From Parapristionchus giblindavisi (Eukaryota; Nematoda; Chromadorea; Rhabditida; Diplogasteridae): a stretch of DNA of 64,000 nucleotides. Below the pieces are notes generated by a model that was not told the DNA's origin, searched no databases, and was given only the letters and a program-made list of their open reading frames with translations. The DNA lies in contig CALSFV010000204.1 in assembly GCA_943737045.1 (NCBI GenBank), positions 1,715,501 to 1,779,500 of the forward strand, in the 5' to 3' direction. The translations under genes and the position numbers were made by a program. Position 1 is the first letter of the stretch, and each line of letters starts with the position of its first letter. Shown piece after piece: positions 1 through 10,894 of this stretch.

Positions 1-146
1 CACCATGGTGTGGGACTAGGGAGAAACCCAAGAGATTTGGGGGCGGACTTCAAATTCCGTGGGGTAGGCCGTTCATTCCAGAACATGGAATACGCCGTCC
101 TGAAGCCAAATCCCGTGGGGTGCCCTAGTTCCGCACCATTGTGCTG
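1..146. repeat. palindromic MITE-like element, left end cut by the window
   Basis: The first about 40 bases (ATGGTGTGGGACTAGGG and onward) return as an inverted copy at about 105-146, where the arm ends CCCTAGTTCCGCACCATTG. The arms are imperfect, and about 60 bases lie between them. No ORF of note is present. The left terminus may lie outside the window, so no target duplication can be scored. Confidence 0.5.
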
Positions 147-180
147 CCCACGGACAAAAAAATACCGGAGTACTCATAAA

Positions 181-405
181 GTCATGGGACGCTTTAAAAA
201 ATTTTTTTTGTAACATTTGCTCGAGGAAAGTAATCAAGCTGATCTTTTGAGTCAAAGCGTGCAACTCATCAAGGAATACAACCATGATGGGTTGGTGTAA
301 TTAAATTAGTTTACTGTTGCATAGCAGTGACGCAAACGAAGTACACTTTTCGAATGCGTATAGTTCTTTAGTAAAAAAGTCCTGTTCTTCTGAAACATCA
401 TGATA
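181..405 (+). repeat. left arm of a diverged 2.2-kb inverted repeat
   Basis: This stretch, including GGAATACAACCATGATG and GTCCTGTTCTTCTGAA, matches the reverse complement of about 2153-2395 with many mismatches. The two arms bracket other inverted-repeat elements, so this may be an old foldback element later filled by insertions. I see no coding capacity. The interval 406-1085 holds no supportable gene or repeat. Confidence 0.5.
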
Positions 406-1085
406 ACGGAGACCTCATCAAGGGCTGCCCATGAAAAAATCGAAGATCGGACTCCGATTTCAAGCTGCAGCGGGCTGCAAATTTGAGCCCGAAAATTTTT
501 TAAAGACTTGAGGCCCAATCGTTTAGGTCTTCGAAAACTATGCTTCCAACGCAGGGAGCTTCACAATATATCAAATAATGATTTCGCTTGAATTGGTTTA
601 GTTCTGATTCCATTCAGAGCCGCATCAAACGTTCTGCTGAGGTGTGCTCGTTTTCAGCGCGCCCTGAGTGGGCACACGTGGGCGAAACCGTCGGCTTTGG
701 CCCCGGACCTACCCGATTTAGCCAAAACAATTTAACCAAGAACCCCTCTAAAATATATCGGAGCTTTAAAAATAAGATTTCATCACAAGGGCGCAGGGGC
801 GCGAGAGCTGCGTGAGAGAAAGCATACGTCTAACAATAAGGTTATTTGCTGAAATTGAGTAGGCAGAATGTTTGACCTAAGTCTGTCTGATATGATAAAT
901 GAATTTGAATGCTTGATGCGGGTCTGAAAAGAATCAGAACTAAAACAAAATCAGGAAAGCATTTTATAAATTGTGAAGCTGCCTGCGTATGAACCATTAT
1001 TTTAGAATGCATTCTGAACGGTAGGGTCCCAGTCTTTTCACAAAAAAATTATTTCATGCGCTGATGGTAAATGAAGAGCTATATC

Positions 1086-1221
1086 CTGTGGCCGTATGCA
1101 AGAACCATTTTCCAGGAAAATGTGGCGTCATTAGCGTAGGCGAAGGCGTTTTCCAAAAATCCTCCGCTTACGCTAACGACGTCACATCTTCCTGGAAAAC
1201 GGTTCATGCATACGGCCACTG
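1086..1221. repeat. palindromic MITE, family 'GGCCGTATGCA'
   Basis: The two halves are inverted copies: GGCCGTATGCAAGAACC at the left, and the complementary GGTTCATGCATACGGCC at the right, around a short centre. The same family occurs at about 41100-41254. Termini read CTGTGGCCG and CGGCCACTG. I could not fix a target duplication. Confidence 0.65.
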
Positions 1222-1370
1222 GCGATAAATATCACTCTCATTTTGACCCTTACAATATAGTGGTCTCACAAGGGAACCTTGTGGACTTTACCTGGCCATT
1301 TGACAAGGCAATATCATAACTACAATATTTTTTCGATGGTGATTACGAATCTCTTTTTAGGAGTGCCTAG

Positions 1371-1966
1371 ACGAGCTGAGTTTCGAAAAAATCGATATGA
1401 AATTCGGCTAGTGATTTTGAAAATTCGCGAGGGGTAGTGTGAGCTCATCTATCAACCTTCGAAGCAACGACCTGTGAGGTGTAGTGAATAAGGTGTCCGC
1501 GTTAACTTTTGATTGTCACAGGTTCGATCCCTCTAGCAGCACTTTTCTTTTATTATTTTTTTTAAAACGTGTTGCTGTGATTATGAAAGCCAGAAAAGAG
1601 AACACACATCTTATTGAAAGAGTGATGGTCATGCGACATGTTGAATAAGATGCATAAATGCTTTTTAACGACATACAAAGCGCTCGAGAAAGGATCAACG
1701 AGCGAACAAAGTCGATCGATGGCGATCTACCCAGACAAAGAAGCATGAACGTTTGATATTGACTTCAACAATAACCGCAAAAGAAAAGTCCTGCAAGAGG
1801 GATCGAACCAGTGACAGTCAAAAGCTAACGCGGACGCCTTATCCACTACACTACACAGGTCTTTGTATCGAAGGTTGATAGATTAGTTCACCAATGTTTA
1901 TGCACTACCCCTCGCGAATTTACAAATTGACTAGCCGCATTTCGATTTTCTCGAAACTCAGCTCGT
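1371..1966. repeat. foldback repeat whose arms carry tRNA-like pol III boxes
   Basis: Bases 1371-1553 return inverted at about 1790-1966. Each arm contains an A-box-like stretch (TAGTGGATAAGGCG in the right arm, read on minus) and a B-box-like GGTTCGATCCC. In the right arm the ends GACCTGT and GCAGGTC can pair like an acceptor stem, but I could not draw a convincing anticodon stem. It is most likely a tRNA-derived SINE or tRNA pseudogene duplicated head to head, not a working tRNA. The roughly 240-bp centre holds only a short unconvincing ORF. Confidence 0.5.
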
Positions 1967-2152
1967 CTTCTCGTATGGCGAAGTTCTATTATCAGCTCAC
2001 ATATCCCGCCTGGGCAGTCCTGACGTCATAGGTCGAATAGCTAGGTTATCGGTTATCGGTTATCAAAATGTGGTCAGGATTTTCGATTTTTGGGAAATTT
2101 TGGCGCAAAATGCGGTCAGGCTTGGTACTTTATTACATACTTTTCGACCAAT

Positions 2153-2395
2153 GCCTGACGTCGCTTCAGAAGAACAGGGCTTTTCACTAAAGAATATACA
2201 TGTTCGAAAACTGCAAGCGTCATCATTATGCAGCAGTGAACTGATCTAACAAACTGATCTAATTGTAATAATACCAATACATCATGGTTGTATTTCTTGA
2301 TGAGGTGCACACATTGACTCAAATATCAACTTGATATCTTTCCTAAATCAAGTTTCAAAAAAATGAAATAAAGCGTCCTACGACTTTATGGCTAT
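2153..2395 (-). repeat. right arm of the diverged 2.2-kb inverted repeat
   Basis: Reverse complement of about 181-405, with shared blocks such as AATACAACCATGATG and CCTGTTCTTCTGAAG. Many substitutions and small gaps suggest considerable age relative to the other repeats here. Confidence 0.5.
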
Positions 2396-2529
2396 AGCCT
2401 GTACAGCTACACGGGGAGGGGCACTTATGTTGACTGCTAGTGTGATGGACGGCGAACTGGTAGTAGAAGACGTACACCTGAACAAAGGACAATGAACAAA
2501 GTTAATCGATAAACAACGATAGTTAACGA

Positions 2530-2612
2530 ATCGTTACATTTGCCTTACGCCGTAACGACGGAGACGCGGCAGAGGAGGTTACGGTGTAGTCACTTAAGGC
2601 AAATGTAACGAT
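2530..2612. repeat. short palindromic element with 18-bp arms
   Basis: ATCGTTACATTTGCCTTA at the left is mirrored exactly by TAAGGCAAATGTAACGAT at the right, about 45 bases apart; further inner pairing includes CCGTAACG against CGGTGTAG-like sequence. It is probably a tiny MITE. Confidence 0.55.
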
Positions 2613-4780
2613 ACAGAAATCAATAACATGTCAGATCTTTCAAAATCAATCAAAAATCAACTAACCCAACCACTTTGCGCCGGTGACGGCTTGAGGACGA
2701 AGCGACAAGACGCTGAAACATGAAAAAAATTAACGGTCTCAAACGCTTTCGACTAAATTGGCATGAATACTAACTTCTTACAATTAAATACCCTTAACAT
2801 TTCATAAGTAGTAAGATGCTTACTGTTCCAGCAGAGTCGAATTGAACGGGTCCATCTTGAGAGAGCAGAGATTCCCTTGTTGTTCCCTGTAACAAACTAA
2901 ATTAGTGAAAAACAACAATTAATGAGCACAGTTAATGAAAGAGCGAAAACAACTATAGCCTACTCAACTAGCAAAATACTTTGAAAAGTAGAATACAAAC
3001 TAGTATGCAACGAGAACAACATTATTTAGTTGAAAAACTTCCATGGCGGGCATGCCGACGTGAACAAACAAGAAAGGTATTAGCAAACATCGCCGACCTA
3101 TTTTACGGCTCTCGATGAAACGGCTCGACTTACCGTAGTTGGGCCATTATTTAAGCCAAAAGTTTAGCTCAACTTTGTGACTTAAATAACAGCCCCACTT
3201 CGAACCAAATTATTGGCTCAACCACCAAAATAATGGCTCAACTTTTCACACTCGACCAAATTATTGGCCCCCCTAAAAATGCGGAGTTCCTATAGCGAAT
3301 TTGCACTGTTTGGATCTTGGCAAAGATCAGGCTGCAAAAGTGGTATACTGTAGAAAATCCTACCGTATACCAGTCTCACAAAACATCGTTCACAGTGATT
3401 TATTTCAAAATTATTCTTCGCAGGTAAATTAGGCAAGCTCAGAGATGCTCAAATATCCTATTATCTAATAAAAAACAAGCAACCCCATTTAGATACCATG
3501 ATTCAAAAATTTCAAAATCTTGTGAACTTTTGTCAAAAATTTTCAAAATTTTTGACAAATGTTTCACTTTTTTTCGTTTTGACGGTCTTCGACAACCTGA
3601 TCAACCTCATTCCTTGATACTTTCCAGAAGTCATTGCCGCACACAGATTCCACACGTAGAACTGAATCCAAGCTGCCCCTATGGCCGATATGACATGGTG
3701 CTGAATTCGCTGAAAATTGTGATTTTTCGTAAATTGACCATTATCCCATTGTTTGTGATCCAATATCGATAAAAATAGGATTACTATATCACAATAACAT
3801 ATATACAAACCTACTAAAAATGAACAGAAACGGTTGAAGAAAGTTATGGCTGAAAACCCAAAATATGTTAGAATATTGGCCAGCACTGTATTATATCGAT
3901 TTGTAGATCGAGGAATGCGCAACTTTTGAAGTTTTTAGTTGTTCTTTCTAGAGTCAAAGAATTATGATGTAGTTTTTTAGTCAGAATTATGAAGTGCATT
4001 TACGTGAGACATGGAAAAGGCCATCCATATACATATCTATATGTTCTATTCAACGTGAATGCTAATCTATGGTCTATAGCACTGTTTTTAGAGATACATT
4101 GATATTCCATGGCGGTAAGGGCAAGATCTGAACTCTGTGGTGATACGTGATTACCTACTGGTATTACTCGTAGTTGTTTTTAGTATTTCCTGAGATAATA
4201 CGCATAGATGTTACTTAAAATATTGTCAAGCGTAAGGTTGATATCATTTTTATGAAGTGAAACTATTATTTAAATTATTAGTTTTATCATAACGGACGTA
4301 TTTACATTGTACATTGATGTATGCATTCTGATTTCGCATTTGTGCATAATAAATCTATTAGGTAGTAAATTTTATCCCTAAGTATGTCATGCGGTAAGTT
4401 TGAAAATAGTGATGCAAATTCAGCACAAAATATTTTTCTATTCTCGCAAGTACTTGTTTTCAGATCATTTAACATTTTGAAAGTGTTTTGTACAGAAAGT
4501 ATGCATTGATTCCTTTTTGTCTACTAGTGAAGCCAGTGTATGATCTGAAGTGATTTTGTAAGAACTTGAGGACGTTTTGTAATTGCACAGAGATAGGTTT
4601 GAGACTACTGTTGTGTGCTCCTGTTATAAATCTGAACTTGATGGGGCTTTTGTGCATTTTTGGTATACATATATACGATGTAATGTAGTTTCCAAATCTC
4701 TTGGAAGCGACATACTCAAAGTGAACTTAAAATGATCTCAACAATTTTTACTGTACTACTGTACAAATTTATGTATGGTT
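2613..4780. other. no supportable gene; minor repeats
   Basis: A small inverted repeat lies at about 3140-3275 (GGGCCATTATTT against AAATTATTGGCCC). A repeat at about 3300-3385, ending in a GGTATACTG...CGTATACC hairpin, recurs inverted at about 62350-62440. One minus-strand ORF of 129 codons at 3533-3922 is long for such AT-rich DNA, but has no recognisable motif and no splice context. Confidence 0.4.
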
Positions 4781-5437
4781 TACACCTATCTAAATTGACA
4801 TTTTGTTTGTATTTATTGCCGCAGATCTCCGACCACTCCCCTTCCGCACTACATTTTCGATATGTCTGATCTTTGTTGATATACTAGCATAGTGTTTTTC
4901 CAATAACCGGAGTGCGCTCATTGAAAACTTGAATAAATGCCAAAACCTTGTACTGCGCTTCTCACTGATGCGCAATCTCACTGTAATTTTCTCGAATATG
5001 AGACAGTTCGCATTCGGGAAACATGATGTTGCTCACCGTTACTTCAAAGCAATTTCGCCTCAGTGAGAGAGAAATTCTCTGATTTTTGATGTGAGCGTTG
5101 CTAAACGTACATACTTTAATATTATTTTGCCTTGAACACTGGATGTCCAATAAGTCGAATACACAGGCAATGTGTGATTCTATTTTTTTTAAATGTCACT
5201 CAGCTAATTTGAAACTCTCCGCCCCAGCAGTGTTCTCTCGTTTTCTTTATCAACGAGAGCTCATTGCCAGAGCAGAGAGTAAAATTAGCCCGGATGTGCC
5301 TTTGATAACATTTCTTTCAACTACTGCTAAGCTTCGTGTTGCCTAACTTCCTTCTTGGCCTGTCTGCTATTCTTCATTTTTTTCTTCTAAAGATCTCCTG
5401 GAAAGTACTATCAGTGAAGTTTCAGATTTTCATAGTG

Positions 5438-8400
5438 ATGTCTATTTCCGAATTTTACACCCAGACGATCGCTATCTATATATTATTCTTTATCCTCGGT
5501 GCTACGAACAACTTTTTAATCGTTTTGTCGATTTATAGAAACAAGTAGGTGTCATTTCATACTAGGGATATAGTACAGCCCGGTCGAGTTTTGAAATAGG
5601 ACATTTCCTTTGCTTATGCATATTTCTTCGATTCTCAAAATCTTAATCGAAAGTTTCGGCGATTTCAAGTTCTTTTTTATGACCACGTCATGTATCAAAC
5701 AAAATTTCTGCTAAAAAGTTATTAGAAGTTGGTCCGAAAATTTAAAAAAAAAACAACCATTTTCGAACACACGTGAGTAGCTTTTTAAACATGTTGGCAG
5801 CAACGGGAATTTTGTTGCATTAGGAAGTACTTGATAAAAGTGAAATTAACGATTCGGATTTTGTGAACCTTTAGATATTCCAAAAAAAATAACACGCCAA
5901 TGCGTACAACTTTCGACCGTGGTGTATTTCCTTATGTTAAAATGGAAATGTCTCTGTTTTTCAACCCCCCCCCCCTATTTTGAAATTCAAATACACACCC
6001 ATTTTGCACGTGATTGACCCCGTTGAAGAACATAATGAAGAATGGGAGGGGGATTGAGAGGACAGCTCAAAATAGCAAAACTAATTTGTTGGGTTTAAAA
6101 AAACAGAGGTGTCGAAAAATCGCATGGGCAATACGAAACTATAACTGTTAAGATCATTACATTCATTTTGCTACAAACTAATAGCATTGTGTGCTATGGG
6201 CGATTGCGTACAAGTTCTTGCATATCTTCCGCAGATCTCTGCATATTTCACCGGACACGTGATCATACCGTCTCGCCTCTGCATTGCTTATCAGGTGAAC
6301 ATCATTTTTAAAATGGACAGTAAATATTTGGGCCCAAAGTCGGATGTGAATTCTGGAATGAGTACCGACTGGATGCGAACAATTTTCATTATTTGCCTAT
6401 TCATTAAAGTTTGTCACTCATATGAAAACAGTTCAAAATCATGAAATAAAAAAAAAGTTAGGGACTTCTGAGACAGTCTAAAGGTCGCAGCCAACTTTTA
6501 ACACGGATATTCAAAATAACTATAATTCATCATTGCAGATTGTGCCTGTTACTGCGAATGCAATAGCTGCCGTATCAATCCTTGCTCTCGGTATCGATCG
6601 ATTCTGGGGATGCTATTTTCCTACGCAGTAAGTTTAAGCATACTGTCAGTGCACACAAGACCTGTGATATGTTATATTTAGCACTTTATTTGTTATTTCT
6701 AACACAAAAAGTGTTAAAGAGAGAGTAACGGGTTGAATAATCTAACTCCCGCACGGATGAGTTTTTTTCTTACAAAAGTATTTTACCCACGTAAATTTTT
6801 TAATTCTTTTTTTTTCTCAAAAAGAACCCCTTTGTAAACAAACATTTGGAAAGGGATGAAATGTAGTAAAAGTTTTGACAATTTTATAATTCGCCGCACG
6901 AAATTTCGAAAATATGACTGACTATTGATTAGGTTACGGTATTTGACAAGTTTTCTCTCCCGTTAATTATAACACATCACTATGTTTGTATTAGAAATAT
7001 CATGAAAATAATGATTTTGTATTTGTCCGAAGTGGACTGTGATCGCTAGAATAAAGAGGAAATCGTATTGTCCGTATAAAATGTACTTGCATAAGTAAAC
7101 GGAATATAGATATATGGTAAATACCAAGCGAAAAGGAGCAAAAACGTAATACTCGGAACTAAATAATTTGTCTGCTCTTATGCGATGTCACGGCGGTGCA
7201 ATACAGTAACGAACAATAAGAAGGTAATCCAGGGGCACATGTTTATTTCAAAATTAAAAATATTGTTTTTTTAAAGATTTTACTACCACGAAAATTCTAA
7301 ATTATATACGGTAGGTTTGGAACCGCAACGCGAAGAAACGACCAGTTGCACGCAATACGAGAGCGTCTGACCAGAGCGATGATCAAGTTACACGTGATCA
7401 ATAACACGATAGCATGGCTTAGTGGCTAGTACTTTTGTGTAGCAATCCGAACCTCGTAGGTTCGATTCTCGCCCGGTGCAGGTCAACGTAGCCGCGTAAA
7501 GCATATGAAACGGCGCTCTACCACTCTTTTTTCACACCTAAATAGTCTAACCTTCGCCACACTGATTTGATATAAATATAATACCGTTCTCGTTTCAGCA
7601 AAAAAAAGAAATAGGTAAATTTCGTACAAATAATTCAATTGATTTTTATGAGGTCAATAATACTTTTCACAGATATCGAACATTGTCTGGGTCGACCCAC
7701 TTCTTCTGTCATTTCATAATCATTTCCACCTATGTAATAATAGATGTCGGGCAGATGATCTATCACTTAGAGGATGAGTACGTTTTTCAGATTTACAATA
7801 ATATTGTATATTATTCTAATTTCTTTCTAAAGGTGGACTCCTACGAACACCTATTTTCGCGAACAAACTATGAAGACAGAAAGATAGCCAAAGTTATTCT
7901 GCATACCGTACATAAAATATTTTATGCTAATACAGTTTATTGATCGCTCATGAATGCATCATGCTTGATTGTGCAGGCAAAGGTGCGGAATTTTGAAAAT
8001 AGGAAAGTTCGGCAATAGCTTACGAATCGTTACGCTAATTAGACAGCGCTTTTACCACTACACCAAGGGATAGATGAATGGCCAAGCTAATTTCTTGCGT
8101 ATCACTTATCCTTCATCATAGCCGATATGTTTTGCATAGACATTCGAGGTCCTCCATCTTTAAAGTCAGTGATTTAAAGGGAGCGTAACCTCTCTCAATG
8201 TCCTCTTCATTGCACACACTATTTCTTTGTACTCTAACAACGAGAGAACATAGACCGTTGGAGAGACCGTTGACAAAGGTGTCAGTCCCTTTAACAAATA
8301 CTGAAAAGTTCCCTTTTTGCGAGTGTATGCGGTCTTGCGGATTTGCAGACCGGACCACACCCATTTTGCACTTTTAGAATTCAGAATGGAATTTTGACAT

Positions 8401-10894
8401 ATGGAATATACATATTCTAATTTATATAATTTTTCATATAATTTTCTCAATTTATATAATTTTATGAGGACGATTGGGGAACTATTAATGATGGACTTAT
8501 TACAGAGATATATTGTGCTTGATAAACACGATTTTTATGGGCAACGGTCGCATTTGGTTTTTTATTCAAGGTGTTCTTGTCATTTCTGCCTCGATTATCA
8601 TCTACGTGGCAATCGGACTGAAGCTGTGGCTCATGAAGAGTTTGCTAATGCATTAAGTTAAGGCAATTAAAACATTTTTTTCAGGTTCCAATACCATAGA
8701 CGTTCAAATATTCAGAACGTTATCAATAGAGTTGGTTTCGCTTACATGCGGATATGGTGCAACAATTGTACTCGGTATGGTCCTCTCCGGCACCGAAACT
8801 ACGGTAAAATTACCAATTTTGCTCTTAGTTGATCTTTGATATCTAGAACTATTTTTTGTGTAATGTTGATGAAGCGTTTTTTTAAACTAATTTTATTATT
8901 ATATAGTGCTGTATGTTTCAATTTTTGTAATTTCCACCGCAAAGTATTTCCTAAATATGTTGACGAGCTTCAAATCCATGTCACTGAGTAATTTCATTGT
9001 TTGACAAAAAATTACTGCATCATATATTTCCGCTCAACACGAATAATTTTGAATTTTCAAATTTTAGATCCATAGTTTCAGTGATATTGCGTACTTTTCA
9101 TAAATGCCCATAATAGAAAACAATACTATTCATGCCCTCACTTTTTTTTATTTTCTTGTCGACCCTTTGCCTTCAGGATGTCCAATCATACGCATCAATT
9201 GAACTTCTAATTGGTGTTCCAATTAACATTTCATTCGTATCTAATTACTATATTTATTTTGCTTCCAAGTGAGTCTATCATAATCTTTATCTAACAGCAT
9301 TCATGGTAAAATGTCTTATTGTTAGAGTTAGGACAAGCATAGAGTTAGCGTACTCCAAAGTCTCTCAAAAAGACACGTTGCCTAGTATTCTCTAGCTCGA
9401 AATAGTAACGGGGACTGGAGTAAGCTAACTAACAAGGGAAGTTTAAGAAATATCTTTTAGACCTATAGGCGAGAGTATTTTTTCCTCGATAGCTATACGC
9501 AATCTAAGGTCGGAACCAAAAAATCAGCGGCTGGCATGCACTTTCCGATTTTATATAATTAATCAAATTTTGCACATTCGAACGCGCTGTTTTCAGGCTG
9601 CGTGTGCTATAAAATAAGACACCCATGATAGAGCCCTTGACAGAGCGTCGGGAACATGGCTTCGTGGTGTAGTGGTAGCGTGTTCCAGGGATGGGCGAAA
9701 AAGTTTTTTTCGTGTTCGTTTTTTTCGTTTTTTTCGACCCCCAGACGAAAAATTGTTCTGTCGAAAAATTTTTCGTCTTTCTCGGAAATTTTTCGAGTTT
9801 TACACTAGATATTATGGGAGTTCAAAACCAACGAAATATAGGGAAAACGGGATGTTCAACTACAAAAAAGGTATTTTCGAAAAAAATTCAATACTTTTTT
9901 TCATAGTGTATGTTTTCCACTCGAGAAATGATCGAGTTCTTACTGTATTTTCACTTTTTCTGAGTCGCTGACGACTTTTTTTTCCATATAATGACGACTT
10001 TTTTTATATAATGACGACATTCGCGAACATCTAGCAGGGAAAATTCATGAGAAATAAATTCCCTCCCTGGTATGGAAGTGGAGGAGATTTTTCTCTACTG
10101 CGGAAACCATCCTGTCCGACAATCATAGTCGCCTATCTCATTCCTCTTTCGAATCTCTGATTTTTCTCAATGTCAATATTCCTCTCATGAGTTTCGTATG
10201 AGGTGAAGTTTTATTTACGTTTCTTATTGTTTCTTCCTCTTCCATATTTTGCCTAAATAAGTTTACTGGAAGCATCCAATAAAGATTGACTTTCGAGCTC
10301 AACGATATCAACATTATAAACTACTTTAACAGTAAAATTGGATTTTTTTCGTTTTTTTTCGAATTTTTCGAATTTTTTTCGAGGTTTTGAAACGAAAATT
10401 TTTCGTTTTCGAATTTTTTTCGTCCGATCATGTTCACCCATCCCTGGCGTGTTCTCTTCTTGATCACTTTGTGGGTGGTTCGAATACGCCTATGGACTTT
10501 CTTCTTTTGCTAATTTTTAAACGTTCCCGACTTGTAATTTTGGTCAGAAAAAATTTAAAATCATTTTCACAATTTTTATGTAGCTGTTGAACTTGAATTT
10601 CAACATTTAGGAAAACAAAAAGTAAATCTTGTAGCTTGGCAGCCGCTGATTTTTTGGTTCCGACCTCGTATTGCCTGTAGCTAAGTTATATCACATGTGA
10701 TGAAATGTTTCTCTAAATTATCGCATCTTCGATAACCTACGGCTCAAATATGAGAGAGTTTACCTTAAGTGAAGCAATCGCTCGCTCTTTTCAGTGAAAA
10801 ATTGCGAACGGCTTTCAAGCGTCAACTTCCAATAATCTCCAGAAAAAACGAAGTTTCACAAATTTCACAAGGATTTGTTTCGTCGCGTATATAA
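5438..10894 (+). CDS. serpentine (Srsx-like) chemoreceptor GPCR, gene A
   Basis: Predicted seven-pass receptor, probably an odorant or pheromone sensor coupling to G proteins in neuronal cilia (family inference). Exons: 5438-5544, 6153-6294, 6539-6627, 7673-7777, 8506-8639, 8685-8803, 9177-9268 and 10795-10894. They join in frame to 295 residues. Exon 1 holds TM1, exon 2 TM2 with NKSLHSFCY just before it, exon 3 TM3 with a GIDRF motif in the DRY position, exons 4-7 TM4-TM7, and exon 8 a basic tail. TTTCAG lies shortly before the ATG, a possible trans-splice or splice site. Exon 2 uses a TTAAG acceptor; reading further upstream meets stops. The exon 3/4 junction gives Gln where the other copies have Arg (PTQYR). 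Intron 7 is swollen to 1.5 kb by nested mobile elements. An AATAAA follows the stop. Family placement rests on resemblance only. Confidence 0.7.
7405..7482 (+). repeat. tRNA-derived SINE-like fragment in intron 3 of gene A
   Basis: GGCTTAGTGGCTAGTAC resembles a pol III A box, and GGTTCGATTCTCGCCC a B box, with tRNA-like spacing. The ends pair poorly and no clean anticodon stem is visible, so I call a SINE head or tRNA pseudogene. A similar A-box-like stretch lies on minus at about 8040-8070. Confidence 0.4.
8178..8290. mobile_element. TTAA-flanked MITE in intron 4 of gene A
   Basis: Flanked on both sides by TTAA (8174-8177 and 8291-8294). The left end AGGGAGCGTAACCTCTCTCA is nearly the same as the left end of the element at 47755 in gene D; the right end is TCAGTCCCT. 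TTAA duplications are characteristic of the piggyBac superfamily, so a piggyBac-type nonautonomous element is plausible. Confidence 0.55.
9507..10666. mobile_element. TIR element in intron 7 of gene A, itself invaded
   Basis: The terminal inverted repeat AGGTCGGAACCAAAAAATCA at the left is matched exactly by its complement ending at 10666, with about seven more matching bases inside and weaker similarity outside. It has no transposase ORF, so it is nonautonomous. It contains a tRNA-like block (TGGTGTAGTGGTAGCGTGTTC, then GGTGGTTCGAATACGCC) split by the hAT MITE at 9686-10446. The target duplication is unclear, so I leave the superfamily open. Confidence 0.6.
9686..10446. mobile_element. hAT-like MITE 1 (761 bp)
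   Basis: The ends are CAGGGATGGG and CCCATCCCTG. An 8-bp target duplication GCGTGTTC stands at 9678-9685 and 10447-10454. Short CAGGG-type ends plus 8-bp duplications are diagnostic of hAT elements. The inside is dominated by runs of TTTTTCG and CGAAAAA facing each other, and has no transposase. It interrupts the tRNA-like block of the surrounding TIR element. Confidence 0.8.

Noticed and set aside
3533..3922. 129-codon minus-strand ORF with hydrophobic stretches
   Set aside because: Long for AT-rich DNA but within chance for 64 kb in six frames; no motif, splice sites or paralogue in the window.
9658..9685. Functional tRNA gene
   Set aside because: It is interrupted by a hAT-like MITE, and even after removing that the stems pair poorly.
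5438..10894. Genes A and C as pseudogenes because of stops before exon 2
   Set aside because: The stops vanish when the TTAAG acceptor, conserved in all five copies, is used; all other exons are open and in phase.
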